A program made the translations under genes and the position numbers. A stretch of 64,000 nt of DNA, taken from assembly GCF_036345155.1 (NCBI RefSeq), contig NZ_CP107772.1, forward strand, positions 1,488,001-1,552,000, in the 5' to 3' direction. The notes beneath the pieces were generated by a model. The model was not told the DNA's origin. It saw only the letters and a program-made list of their open reading frames with translations, and made no database searches. Source of the DNA: Streptomyces sp. NBC_00582. GTDB lineage: Bacteria; Actinomycetota; Actinomycetes; Streptomycetales; Streptomycetaceae. This document shows, piece by piece, positions 34,674 to 43,535 of this stretch; within the stretch, counting starts at the first letter, position 1; the number at the start of each line of letters is the position of its first letter.

Positions 34674-35737
34674 GTGTGGATCTGTACCTTGCTGTGGTCG
34701 CCGAGGACGAGACGGTGGGCACTCGGCACGCCGGGCGCCGGGGTGACTTCCACATGTCGGCCGATCAGGGAGTTCTCGATCCGGCCCACGCCGTCGATGG
34801 AGGAGTCGCGCAGCACGATGGAGAACTCCAGCTCGCTGTCGGTGATCCGGCAGTTCTCCGCGACGGAGGTGAAGGGGCCGACGTAGGAGTCGCGGACCTC
34901 GGTGCCCGCGCCGATGACGACGGGTCCGACGAGCCGTGAGTTGACGATCCGGGCGCCCGCCTCGACGACCACGCGGCCGACGGTCTCGGAGGCCTCGTCG
35001 ACCTCGCCGTCGATCCTCGGTTCGAGGCCCTCCAGGACGGTCCGGTTGACCTCCAGCATGTCGACGACGTTCCCGGTGTCCTTCCAGTAGCCCTTGATGA
35101 TCGTGGAGCGCACGTCGGCGCCCTCGTCGAGGAGCCGCTGGAGGGCGTGGGTGATCTCCAGTTCGCCGCGCCGGGACGGGCGGATGGCGCGTACGGCGGC
35201 GTGGATGGCCGGGGTGAAGAGGTAGACGCCGACGAGCGCGAGGTCGCTCTTGGGCCGTTCGGGTTTCTCCTCCAGGCCGACGACCTGACCGTCCGCGTCG
35301 AGCTCGGCGACGCCGAAGGCGCGCGGGTCGGGGACGCGGGTGAGGAGGATCTGGGCGTCGGGGCGGGTCCGGCGGAACTCGTCGACGAGGTCGGTGATGC
35401 CGCCGACGATGAAGTTGTCGCCGAGGTACATCACGAAGTCGTCGTCGCCGAGGTAGTCGCGGGCCACCATGACCGCGTGGGCGAGGCCGAGGGGCCGCTC
35501 CTGCGGGATGTAGGTGACGGCGAGCCCGAAGCGGGAGCCGTCGCCGACGGCTTCGCGGATCTCGTCGGCCGTGTCGCCGACGATCACCCCCACCTCGGTG
35601 ACGCCCGCGGCGGCGATCGACTCCAGGCCGTAGAAGAGCACGGCCTTGTTGGCCACGGGGACGAGTTGTTTGGCCGAGGTGTGGGTGATCGGCCTGAGTC
35701 GGGTACCGGCACCGCCGGACAGCACGAGAGCCTTCAT
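34670..35737 (-). CDS. rfbA: Glucose-1-phosphate thymidylyltransferase (long RmlA/StrD type)
   Basis: This 355-residue nucleotidyltransferase carries GGAGTRLRPITHTSAKQ, the catalytic YLGDNFIVGG (metal Asp) and VGVYLFTPAIH. A C-terminal hexapeptide-repeat (left-handed beta-helix) domain covers about 245-355. It makes dTDP-glucose from glucose-1-phosphate and dTTP. The long form with the beta-helix is the StrD-like type found with antibiotic and cell-wall sugars, against about 290 residues for enterobacterial RmlA. It is first in the operon, and AGAGGTGAGG precedes the ATG. Confidence 0.93.
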   Translation of the reverse strand: MKALVLSGGAGTRLRPITHTSAKQLVPVANKAVLFYGLESIAAAGVTEVGVIVGDTADEIREAVGDGSRFGLAVTYIPQERPLGLAHAVMVARDYLGDDDFVMYLGDNFIVGGITDLVDEFRRTRPDAQILLTRVPDPRAFGVAELDADGQVVGLEEKPERPKSDLALVGVYLFTPAIHAAVRAIRPSRRGELEITHALQRLLDEGADVRSTIIKGYWKDTGNVVDMLEVNRTVLEGLEPRIDGEVDEASETVGRVVVEAGARIVNSRLVGPVVIGAGTEVRDSYVGPFTSVAENCRITDSELEFSIVLRDSSIDGVGRIENSLIGRHVEVTPAPGVPSAHRLVLGDHSKVQIHT

Positions 35738-35794
35738 CGCCTCACCTCTGCTCCCGGGACGCCCGGATGCCCGGATCGTGGGGTTACGTGTCGT

Positions 35795-35977
35795 TCAGTC
35801 CTCACCCCTGACGATGTTCCATTCCGGGCCGGAGCGCATCCCGGGCGGTGTGCCGGGGCCGACGCGGGCGGGCAGGCACGTACGCAGGGCCCACAGGTCG
35901 CGGCGCAGCCGGCGGGCACGGGCCCAGCCGGTCTCCGCCCGGCGTACGGCGGTCTTCTCCTCGATGTGCGAGGTCAC
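35795..35977 (-). CDS. Small basic hypothetical protein (60 aa)
   Basis: The 60-residue protein starts TSHIEEKTAVRRAETG from a GTG and is rich in Arg and Trp (RRLRRDLWALRTCLPARV). A purine-rich segment aaaggtgatgag lies upstream, but its spacing is loose. It is in line with the SpoIIE gene upstream (87-bp gap) and with rfbA downstream (57-bp gap). No family is recognised. Short length and Arg-richness mean it could be chance. Its position in a line of same-strand genes favours it. Confidence 0.5.
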   Translation of the reverse strand: MTSHIEEKTAVRRAETGWARARRLRRDLWALRTCLPARVGPGTPPGMRSGPEWNIVRGED

Positions 35978-36064
35978 GGGGTCTCATCACCTTTCGGGTG
36001 GCCCACGGAGCGTCTTCCGTGGCACCACGGAGGGGCGAGTACCCGTACCGGTGGTACGGACACG

Positions 36065-38470
36065 TCAGCCCTCGACGGGCACCTCGGCCCAGACCTGTTT
36101 GCCGCCGCTGACCGGGAGGGTGCCCCAGGCCTCGGAGACGGCCTCCACGAGGAGGATGCCGCGGCCACCGGTGGCCTCCCAGCCGAGGTTGGGCTTGACG
36201 GGCGTACGGGGCGAGGTGTCGGTGAGGGCGACCCGCAGCCGGTTGTTGACGAGGGTGAGGTCGAGGCGGACCCGGCCGTCGGTGTGCACCAGGGCGTTGG
36301 TGACGAGTTCGGAGACCACGAGCAGGACGGTGTCCACGGCGTCCCCGGACACCCCCCAGGAGCGCAGGGTGCGCCGGGTGAAGCGGCGGGCCTGCCGGGC
36401 CGCCTCCGGCACCCGCCACACGGTCCAGCCCTCGCGCAGGGGCTTGACGGCCATGCCGTCGTAGCGCATCAGCAGCAGGGCCACGTCGTCGGCGCGGTGG
36501 GCGCCGCCGAGCAGGGCGTCGGCGACGAGGCCCAGGTCGGCGGGGTCGGAGGCGGACAGTTCCTCGGCGAGCCGGGCCAGTCCGGTGTCGATGTCGAGGG
36601 CGGCGGACTCCACGAGCCCGTCCGTGGTCAGGGCGATGACCGTGCCGGGCAGCAGCCGCAGCGGGGTCATCGGGAACTCGGTGCGGTCCAGTACGCCGAG
36701 CGGGGGACCGCCCTCGCCCTCGGCGAGCTCGGTCGATCCGTCCGGGTGGCGCAGCACCGGTGGCGGGTGTCCGGCGCGCACGCACCAGCCGGTGCCCGAC
36801 TCCATGTCGATGTCGACGTAGGCGCAGGTGGCGAACAGGTCGGTCTCCAGCTCCGTCAGGAGCCGGTTGGCGTGGGCGACGACCACGTCCGGGGGGTGGC
36901 CCTCTGCTGCGTAGGCGCGCAGGGCGGTGCGCATCTGGCCCATCAGGGTGGCGGCGGCGGCGCTGTGGCCCTGGACGTCGCCGATGACGAGGGCCACGTG
37001 GTGGTCGGGGAGCGGGATCACGTCGTACCAGTCGCCGCCGACCTCCAGTCCGGCGGTGGCGGGCAGATAGCGGGCGACGGCGACCCCGCCGGGGAGCGCG
37101 GGCAGCCGGCGCGGAAGGAGCTGGCGCTGGAGCATGCCGACGAGTTCGTGCTCGGCGTCGAAGGCGTGGGCGCGCAGCAGGGCTTGTCCGGCGAGCCCGG
37201 CGGAGGCGGTGAGCAGGGCGCGTTCCTCGGGGCCGAAGTCGTGCGGGCTGTCCCAGCCGATGAGACAGGCGCCCGCCATACGGCCCGCGGCGGGCAGCGG
37301 GAGGACGGCGAGGCCGCCGGGGCCGACCTCGGCGAGGGCGGGTTCCAGTGCACCGGCGCCGGCGGGCCAGATCCGGGCGCGGCCCCCGCGCAGCGCGGCC
37401 GCGAGGGTGGGCATGGCGCGCACGGGCGCGTCGGGCCACTCGCCGCGCCACTCCGAGCGCCACAGCTCGGGCCAGGCCTCGGGGTCGGGCGGGTCGAGGA
37501 CGATGACGACGAGGCGTTCGTTCTCCAGCTCGGCGAGCGCGATCCGGTCGGCCCGCAGCGGCTCGCGCAGCGCGGTGACGACGGCCTGGCTGACGTCCCG
37601 TACGGTGCCGGCGGTGGCGAGGGCGGCGGCCAGGCGCTGGACCCGCGCCACGTCGGTGACCTCGGCGCGCAGGGTGGAGGCGTCGGCGACGGTGCCGACG
37701 AGCCGGGGCGGCCGGTCCTCGCCGCCGGGCAGGAGCCGGCCGCGCAGCCGCAGCCAGCGGGGCGGGGCGTCGGGCTGCAGGACCCGGAACTCCAGTTCGC
37801 GTTCGCCGATCGACATGTGGTCGGCCTCGACGACGGACATCAGCGAGGGCAGGTCCTCGGGGACCGTGCGGGCGAGCAGGGTCTCCACCCGGCCGTCGAA
37901 GTCCTCCCGGCCCATGCCGAACAGCTCCAGCAGGGTGTCGCCGACCTCGACCCGGCCGGTGTCCATGGCGAGACCGAAGGAGCCGGCGCCCGCTGCGCCC
38001 TCCGTGTCGGCGGTGGGGAGCGCGGGCGCGGCGAGGGCCTCCGCGACGAGGGCGAGACAGGCGCGGTCGTCGTCGTCGAAGCCGGCGGGGCGGTCGCTGA
38101 CGGCGAGCAGCGGACCGTCCCGGCCGCCGGGCACGGGCAGCGCCGCCAGATGGACGTCGCGGACGGACATCCGCCACTCCGGGGCACCCTCGGCGAGGTG
38201 TTCCGGTCCCAGCCACACCGGGCGTCCGGTGCGGTGGGCGTCGGCGACCGGGGAGCGCCCGTCGGCGGGGTAGCTCTCGCGCAGCCCGTACAGGGCCCCG
38301 GGCACGCCCGCCGACTCGGTCAGCCGCAGGGGTCCGCCGTCCTCGCCGGCGGTGTACACGGCGGCGAGGGAGGCTCCCGTGAAGACGAGCGCCTGTTCGA
38401 GGACGCGCCGCACCCGCTCCGGGGAGGCGGGATCGGCCGTGATCGTCTTGAGGGCGATTTCGGCACGCAC
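36065..38470 (-). CDS. SpoIIE/PP2C phosphatase with PAS/GAF sensors and RsbW-like ATPase domain
   Basis: This 801-residue soluble signalling protein has, in order, an N-terminal GAF/PAS-like region (1-300), a middle GAF (about 300-410), the PP2C phosphatase (about 425-650; VGGDWYDVIPLP and VIGDVQGHSAAAA, metal Asp) and a C-terminal HATPase_c of the anti-sigma kind (VVSELVTNALVHTDG, TGGRGILLVEAV). The same chain can phosphorylate and dephosphorylate anti-sigma-factor antagonists, as in partner switching. GTG at 38470 follows AAGGGGA. An earlier start gives non-coding-like residues. A second phosphatase lies divergently. A STAS partner candidate lies at 53526. Confidence 0.88.
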   Translation of the reverse strand: MRAEIALKTITADPASPERVRRVLEQALVFTGASLAAVYTAGEDGGPLRLTESAGVPGALYGLRESYPADGRSPVADAHRTGRPVWLGPEHLAEGAPEWRMSVRDVHLAALPVPGGRDGPLLAVSDRPAGFDDDDRACLALVAEALAAPALPTADTEGAAGAGSFGLAMDTGRVEVGDTLLELFGMGREDFDGRVETLLARTVPEDLPSLMSVVEADHMSIGERELEFRVLQPDAPPRWLRLRGRLLPGGEDRPPRLVGTVADASTLRAEVTDVARVQRLAAALATAGTVRDVSQAVVTALREPLRADRIALAELENERLVVIVLDPPDPEAWPELWRSEWRGEWPDAPVRAMPTLAAALRGGRARIWPAGAGALEPALAEVGPGGLAVLPLPAAGRMAGACLIGWDSPHDFGPEERALLTASAGLAGQALLRAHAFDAEHELVGMLQRQLLPRRLPALPGGVAVARYLPATAGLEVGGDWYDVIPLPDHHVALVIGDVQGHSAAAATLMGQMRTALRAYAAEGHPPDVVVAHANRLLTELETDLFATCAYVDIDMESGTGWCVRAGHPPPVLRHPDGSTELAEGEGGPPLGVLDRTEFPMTPLRLLPGTVIALTTDGLVESAALDIDTGLARLAEELSASDPADLGLVADALLGGAHRADDVALLLMRYDGMAVKPLREGWTVWRVPEAARQARRFTRRTLRSWGVSGDAVDTVLLVVSELVTNALVHTDGRVRLDLTLVNNRLRVALTDTSPRTPVKPNLGWEATGGRGILLVEAVSEAWGTLPVSGGKQVWAEVPVEG

Positions 38471-38715
38471 GGGTCCCCTTCCGCGCCCCGCAGCACCCTC
38501 ACTGGCCACGTCCGCAATTACAGCGCGTATGAGACCGCCGCGCAGCCCCTCCGGAGCGCACGACCACCCCCGCCGCCACCGCTTTCCCCGCGCCGCGCGC
38601 CCTGCCGCGCCTGCGTCGCCCCGCCCGCCGCGCGTTCGCCGTGCGCCGTGGGCCGTCTGGGGGCAGATTTGGAGCCGGAACCCGGGGTGGCCGGTGGACC
38701 GAGGAGGTGGTCGCC

Positions 38716-40857
38716 GTGTCCGACGGGCTGGAGGCCGGTCAGGCGACCGCACCCGTGCGGTCGCCGGTGGGCAGGCCGCTGCTGTCCCTGGCGCTGACCT
38801 CGATGATGGACGCGGTCGGCGCGCACTCGGGTGCGGTGTATCTGCGGCCGGGCGACGAACCGGTGCTCCAGATGGCGGTGACCGCGGGCCTGCCCCGTTC
38901 GTTCGCGGCGCCCTGGGAGCGGGTCGGCCTGAACGCGCCGATCCCGGTGGCGGAGGCGGTGCGGGAACGGCGGCTGGTGTGGGTCGGCGGGGAGGAGGAC
39001 ATGGCCCGCCGCTATCCCCGGATCGCGGTCGTGCTGCCGTACCCCTTCGCGCTGGCGGCGATGCCGGTGGCGACGGAGGCGCGGGCGTACGGCGCGGTGT
39101 ACGTGACCTGGCCCAGTTCGCATCCGCCGGAGCTGTCCGAGCGGGAGCGCGAGGAGCTGACGGCGGGCTGCGAGCGGCTGGCGGTGCGACTGGAGCGGAC
39201 GGTGGCGGAGAACCGTACGCTGCGGGTCGAGTCGGATCTGATGGACGCGTGGTCGATCGGCGGCACCGCGGACACCCTCGGCACCGTGGAGGCGGCCCGG
39301 ATGGTGGCCCGGCTGCCGTACGGGCTGTGTTCGCTGGACCTGAGCGGGCGGGTGGGCTTCGCCAACGCGGCGGCGGCGGAACTGCTCGGGGCGCCGGTGC
39401 AACGGCTGCTCGGGGTGCAGCTGTGGGCGGCGGTGCCCTGGCTCAACGATCCCTCGTACGAGGAGCGCTACCGGGCGGCGCTGATCGGTCAGGCACCCGT
39501 GTCGTTCGTGGCGCTGCGGCCGCCCTCGGACTGGCTGTCGTTCCGGCTGTATCCGAGCACCACGGGGATCAGTGTGCGGATCACCCGGGCCCGCAACGTC
39601 TCGGAGCCCCGGCCGTCGCCGGCCCGTCCGGGCGACGCGCCGACCCGGCTGGTGTCGATGTCGCAGGCGCTGAGCCTCGCGGGGGCGCTGACCGAGACGG
39701 TGACCGTGCAGGACGTGGTGGGTCTGGTCGCGGACGAGATCGCGCCGACCGTGGGCAGCCAGGCGCTGGCGCTGCTCGGGGCGCGGGCGGGCCGGCTGCA
39801 CGTGCTGGGCCATCACGGGTATCCCGACCCGCGGGTGGTGGAGCGGTTCGACGGGATGCCGCTGTCGGCCGGGACGCCGGGCGCGCACGCCGTCGCCCAC
39901 GGCGTCCCGGCGTTCTTCGCGTCCCGGCGGCAGTTGGAGCAGCTGTATCCGGCCAAGCGCTCCACCCCGGACGGCTTCGCGGCCTGGGCGTACCTGCCGC
40001 TGATCGCCTCGGGCCGCCCGGTGGGCGCGTGTGTGCTGACGTACGCGGAACCGCACGAGTTCTCCACGCACGAGCGGGCGGTGCTGACCAGTCTGGCCGG
40101 GCTGATCGCGCAGGCCCTGGACCGGGCCCTGCTCTACGACGTCAAGCACCAGCTCGCGCACGGCCTGCAGGCGGCCCTCCTCCCCCACTCGCTGCCTCCG
40201 CTGCCCGGTGTGCAGGCGACCGCCCGCTATCTGCCGGCCACCCGGGGCATGGAGATCGGCGGCGACTTCTACGACCTGGTGCCGTCCCGGCCGCAGGCGG
40301 CGGCGGTGATCGGGGACGTCCAGGGCCACAACGTGACGGCGGCCGGGCTGATGGGCCAGCTCCGGACGGCCGTACGGGCGTACACGACCGTCGGGCAGGA
40401 GCCGGCGGAGGTGATGCGCAGCACCAACCGGCTGCTGATCGACCTGGGGTCGGAGCTGTTCGCGAGCTGTCTGTATCTGCGGCTGGACCCGGAACACGGC
40501 CGGGCGGTGATGGCGCGGGCCGGGCATCCCCCGCCGCTGCTGCGCCGGGCGGACGGACAGGTGCGGGTCCTCGACCTCGCGGGCGGTCCGCTGCTGGGCA
40601 TCGACGGGGCGGCGACGTATCCGACGACGGAGGTGGAACTCGCCCCCGGTTGTGTCCTCGCGCTGTACACCGACGGGCTGATCGAGACACCGGGGGTGGA
40701 CATCGAGGACGCGGTCGCCGCTCTGGGGCGGCGGCTGGGCGCGGTCGGCGACCGTCCGCTGGAGGAGCTGGCCGACGAGCTGGTGAGGCCGTACGCGGCG
40801 GCCGAGGAGCGGATCGACGACGTGGCGCTGCTGTTGCTGCGGGCCGGGGATCGGTGA
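38716..40857 (+). CDS. SpoIIE/PP2C phosphatase with GAF-PAS-GAF sensors
   Basis: The 713-residue protein runs GAF (about 20-165), PAS (about 195-300), GAF (about 320-465) and PP2C (about 485-713; EIGGDFYDLVPSR, VIGDVQGHNVTAAG, then YTDGLIETPG and DDVALLLL). Unlike the divergent paralogue, it lacks the C-terminal ATPase domain, so it can only dephosphorylate. Likely target: a phosphorylated STAS anti-anti-sigma. GTG with AGGAGG 8 nt upstream is the obvious start. The two genes share a promoter region of about 245 bp. A perfect terminator hairpin follows. Confidence 0.9.
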   Translation: MSDGLEAGQATAPVRSPVGRPLLSLALTSMMDAVGAHSGAVYLRPGDEPVLQMAVTAGLPRSFAAPWERVGLNAPIPVAEAVRERRLVWVGGEEDMARRYPRIAVVLPYPFALAAMPVATEARAYGAVYVTWPSSHPPELSEREREELTAGCERLAVRLERTVAENRTLRVESDLMDAWSIGGTADTLGTVEAARMVARLPYGLCSLDLSGRVGFANAAAAELLGAPVQRLLGVQLWAAVPWLNDPSYEERYRAALIGQAPVSFVALRPPSDWLSFRLYPSTTGISVRITRARNVSEPRPSPARPGDAPTRLVSMSQALSLAGALTETVTVQDVVGLVADEIAPTVGSQALALLGARAGRLHVLGHHGYPDPRVVERFDGMPLSAGTPGAHAVAHGVPAFFASRRQLEQLYPAKRSTPDGFAAWAYLPLIASGRPVGACVLTYAEPHEFSTHERAVLTSLAGLIAQALDRALLYDVKHQLAHGLQAALLPHSLPPLPGVQATARYLPATRGMEIGGDFYDLVPSRPQAAAVIGDVQGHNVTAAGLMGQLRTAVRAYTTVGQEPAEVMRSTNRLLIDLGSELFASCLYLRLDPEHGRAVMARAGHPPPLLRRADGQVRVLDLAGGPLLGIDGAATYPTTEVELAPGCVLALYTDGLIETPGVDIEDAVAALGRRLGAVGDRPLEELADELVRPYAAAEERIDDVALLLLRAGDR

Positions 40858-40867
40858 CCAGCCGGAC

Positions 40868-40907
40868 GTGAACGGTCCGGCCCCCGCCGGAGGGCCGGAC
40901 CGTTCAC
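40868..40907. terminator. Perfect 16-bp hairpin, bidirectional terminator
   Basis: gtgaacggtccggccc pairs perfectly with gggccggaccgttcac around an 8-nt loop, between the convergent phosphatase and protease genes. Confidence 0.9.
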
Positions 40908-40941
40908 TTGGTTCCGGTGGTCAGCGTGTGCTGACGCGGTG

Positions 40942-42480
40942 TCAGTGCGACTCGTTCACGCCCGAGCCGCCCTCGACACCGTTGTTGTCCTGCGCGTCGG
41001 CGCCGTTCTGGTCCTGGGCGCCGTTGCCGGCCTCCTGGCCGTTGCCGGCCTCGTCGCCGCCCTGGACGGCCTCGCCGGTGTTGTCGTCGATACCGTCACC
41101 GTTCTCGTCCACGGCACCCGCACCGGCGTTGTCGTCGCCGCCCTGGACGGCCTCGCCGGTGTTGTCGTCGATACCGTCACCGTTCTCGTCCACGGCACCC
41201 ACGCCGGCGTTGTCGTCGCCGCCTTGGACGGCCTCGCCGGTGTTGTCGTCGATACCGTCACCGTTCTCGTCCACGGCACCCGCACCGGCGTTGTCACCGC
41301 CGACCCCGTCTCCGGCGCCGACACCGCCGCCGTCACCGAGGGTCGCGCCGGTCGCCTGCAGGGCGGTGGTCACCGGCTGGAAGAAGGTCTCGCCGCCGGC
41401 CTGGCAGTCACCGCTGCCGCCCGAGGTCAGGCCTATCGCCTGGCCGTCCTGGGTGAACAGGGGGCCGCCGCTGTCGCCGGGCTCGGCGCAGACGTTCGTC
41501 TGGATGAGGCCGTTGACGGTGTCGACGCCGTTGGGGTCGGTCTCGCTCTGGAAGTTGACCGTGGCGTCGAGGGCGAGCACCTGGCCGTCGTTGAGGCCGG
41601 TGGTGCTGCCCATCCGGAAGACCTGGGTGCCCACGACCGCGTCGGCGGCCTGCGAGATGGCGACGGTCTGCTGGCCGACATTGACCTCGCTCGGCGCCTC
41701 GGTGTTCGGGTCGTCGTACTTCACGAGTGCGAAGTCGCCGTCGCCGGGGAAGGTCGCCTGGTCGACCGTGGCGATCGGCTGGCCGGTCTCGGAGTCGGAC
41801 CACTGCTTGGCGGCCACACCGCAGTGGCCGGCGGTCAGGAAGGCCGGGCTTCCGTCACTCGCGGTGACGTTGAAGCCGAGGGAGCAGCGGACCGTGCCGC
41901 CCTCCGCCTGGGCGAAGATGGCGTCACCGCCGGAGACCTTCGTGGAGAAGGTGCCGGCCGACTTCTTGAGGGTCGCCATGCCCGACCCGAGCTTCGCGAC
42001 CGTGGACTGGATTTTGTCCCAGTTGTTGCCGGTGACCGTGGAGTCGGCGGTGACCAGGATCTTGTCCGTCTTCGGGTCGACGGCCCAGGCGGTGCCGGGG
42101 AGGGTCGCCTCCGCCTTCAGCGTCTTGGCGGCGGCCGCGAGTTCGGCCGCGCTGTTCTCCACCTGGCGGACCTTGGCGCCGGCCTTCTCGGCCTGGACGA
42201 TGACGTTGTTGTCGTCGCCGTCGACGTTCACGACGTTGATCACGAGCTGCTGGCCGTCGGAGTCGTAGTACGAACCGGCGAAGGCGTCACCGAGCAGCTC
42301 CTCGAGCTGTGCGGCGAGGTCCGAGGCGTCGCCCGACTTCAGGGTCTTGACGGAGGCGGCGTTGTTGGAGCCGTCCTGGGAGGCGTTGGCCTGGGGAAGC
42401 AGGATGGCCGCTGCTCCGAGCGCCGCGACACCACCGACCGCGATGATGGCCTTGCGCTTCGTAACTCGCTTGTGACTCAA
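40942..42480 (-). CDS. Secreted S1-family serine protease with C-terminal Ca-binding-like Asp/Gly repeats
   Basis: The 512-residue precursor has a signal (KAIIAVGGVAALGAAAILL), a propeptide and a chymotrypsin-fold domain with His219 (LTAGHC), Asp249 (GDGDFALVKY) and Ser337 (PGDSGGP). An unusually acidic tail of about 120 residues follows. It holds three near-identical 27-residue units centred on DENGDGIDDNTGE, the D-x-N-x-D-G-x-x-D pattern of Ca-binding thrombospondin-3-like repeats. These units arise from 81-bp DNA repeats. TTG start with GGAGGT 8 nt upstream. It is divergent from, but 755 bp away from, the peptide-export locus. Any role in processing that peptide is speculation. Confidence 0.9.
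   Translation of the reverse strand: MSHKRVTKRKAIIAVGGVAALGAAAILLPQANASQDGSNNAASVKTLKSGDASDLAAQLEELLGDAFAGSYYDSDGQQLVINVVNVDGDDNNVIVQAEKAGAKVRQVENSAAELAAAAKTLKAEATLPGTAWAVDPKTDKILVTADSTVTGNNWDKIQSTVAKLGSGMATLKKSAGTFSTKVSGGDAIFAQAEGGTVRCSLGFNVTASDGSPAFLTAGHCGVAAKQWSDSETGQPIATVDQATFPGDGDFALVKYDDPNTEAPSEVNVGQQTVAISQAADAVVGTQVFRMGSTTGLNDGQVLALDATVNFQSETDPNGVDTVNGLIQTNVCAEPGDSGGPLFTQDGQAIGLTSGGSGDCQAGGETFFQPVTTALQATGATLGDGGGVGAGDGVGGDNAGAGAVDENGDGIDDNTGEAVQGGDDNAGVGAVDENGDGIDDNTGEAVQGGDDNAGAGAVDENGDGIDDNTGEAVQGGDEAGNGQEAGNGAQDQNGADAQDNNGVEGGSGVNESH
41059..41300. repeat. 81-bp coding tandem repeats in the protease tail
   Basis: Three copies in register (for example ctcgccggtgttgtcgtc recurs every 81 bp) encode the DENGDGIDDNTGE units. 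Copies are almost identical at the DNA level, which points to recent expansion or gene conversion. Confidence 0.85.
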
Positions 42481-43235
42481 AAAACTCGACCTCCTGGGGG
42501 ACGGGGTCTGGCTGCCGGTCGTCGACAGCTCCGTACAGCGGCGCCTGGTTGGCCATGAGTACGCGGGCTGCACGGGGTGCGTTCAATCGCGTTTGCCAAT
42601 TGCCTTTGCGCAATGCGGAATCGGCCATGACCGTGTCCTGACCGGGCCATGGGGAGGGAACCGCCCATACCGCGACGACCGCCCGCGAAGCAGACGGGAT
42701 CCTTCCAGGACACGACCGTCGACATCCCGCCAGGCGCACAGGCCCCCCACAGCGTCGGCTTGATCGGATGTCTCGATCCCGACAGCTCCGGCCGCGGCGC
42801 CGGACCACGCACGGTGAGCAGGCCGTCACGCTCGGCGGTCGTCGGAGAATCTGCACACCGATTGCCCAACCGGGTCACCGGAAGCGGGGATTCTGCACAA
42901 CTCCCGGGGGTCGCACACGCCATTGGGGCAGGAGTGTCGGATTCGCCGCGACAGCCCCCGCCGCTCATCCGAGCGAATCCGGCCAAAGTCGTGAAGGAGT
43001 CGGCGACAAGTCGTGCGCGCGCCTGCACCGTTTGCCGCCGGAGTGCCGCAAGTTCCCAGGTGAGGCCGGTGATTGATTGGAAGCGGGCCCGGCGGACCTG
43101 CTTTCATCCATCGCACCGCAGGGTTCGGACGCCTCCCGGAAACGGGGGTTCGGCCCTGACGGTCGCGGCCGTCATCTGTCCCCAGAGGGGGCCGCTCCCC
43201 CCTTGTGAGATATCCATATGAAGGGAAGTTCCCCC
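42481..43235. other. Long intergenic region between protease and peptide-export genes
   Basis: About 755 bp with lower coding character than the neighbours. ORFs here have odd composition and no RBS, and I consider it non-coding. It contains the promoters of both flanking divergent genes and a palindrome (43157-43174). Two copies of tctgcaca (42850-42900) stand nearby. I found no second peptide gene in it. Confidence 0.6.
43157..43174. promoter_or_regulatory. Candidate operator of the peptide-export operon
   Basis: tgacggtcgcggccgtca: perfect 6-bp arms (tgacgg/ccgtca) around a 6-nt spacer, 62 bp upstream of the peptide start, in the expected promoter position. No regulator gene is adjacent. 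Confidence 0.45.
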
Positions 43236-43451
43236 ATGAACTCCACCCCCCAGGTTGAGACCGTCGAGATCTCCGACGCGGACCTCGACAACGTCTCCGG
43301 CGGTCTGTCCGTGAACGCCCTCGGCACCGTCACGGGCCTGGTGGACGGCATCGCCCCGGTCTCCGGCCTGGTCAACACGGCCGTCGGCACCGTCGAGGGC
43401 GTCACCGGCCTGAGCACCGCCCCGGTCGCCAACCTGGTCGCCGGTCTCTGA
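43236..43451 (+). CDS. Double-glycine-leader peptide precursor (bacteriocin/RiPP-like)
   Basis: This 71-residue peptide has a 23-residue acidic leader, MNSTPQVETVEISDADLDN followed by VSGG, of the ComC/class II bacteriocin type cut after Gly-Gly. The 48-residue core begins LSVNALGTVTGLVDG and ends APVANLVAGL. It is Gly/Val/Thr/Leu-rich, has no Cys, Lys, Arg or aromatic residue, and contains a loose internal repeat (VNALGTVTGLV / VNTAVGTVEGV). The ATG at 43236 was chosen for the gaaggg RBS upstream; a second ATG six codons earlier is possible. The export genes start 84 bp downstream. With no Cys it cannot form lanthionine. The core could be an unmodified membrane-active or aggregating peptide. 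Confidence 0.8.
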   Translation: MNSTPQVETVEISDADLDNVSGGLSVNALGTVTGLVDGIAPVSGLVNTAVGTVEGVTGLSTAPVANLVAGL

Positions 43452-43535
43452 TCACACCCCGTGTGACCTCCCGAGTCCCGGAGCCCCCACCCGGCTCCGG
43501 GACTCGTCGGCGTCCCGACCCCTCGAGAGAAGCCC

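Noticed and set aside
35147-38797. Very long plus-strand ORF (1216 aa)
   Set aside because: It is antisense to rfbA and the SpoIIE gene. The composition is Val/Gly/Asp/Gln-rich, without domains, and high GC keeps the frame open.
42649-43221. Plus-strand ORF of 190 aa upstream of the peptide gene
   Set aside because: No RBS, no protein-like composition, and it covers the probable promoter palindrome.
43236-43451. Class II lanthipeptide precursor
   Set aside because: The core has no Cys, and no LanM, LanB/C or protease of that type is near.
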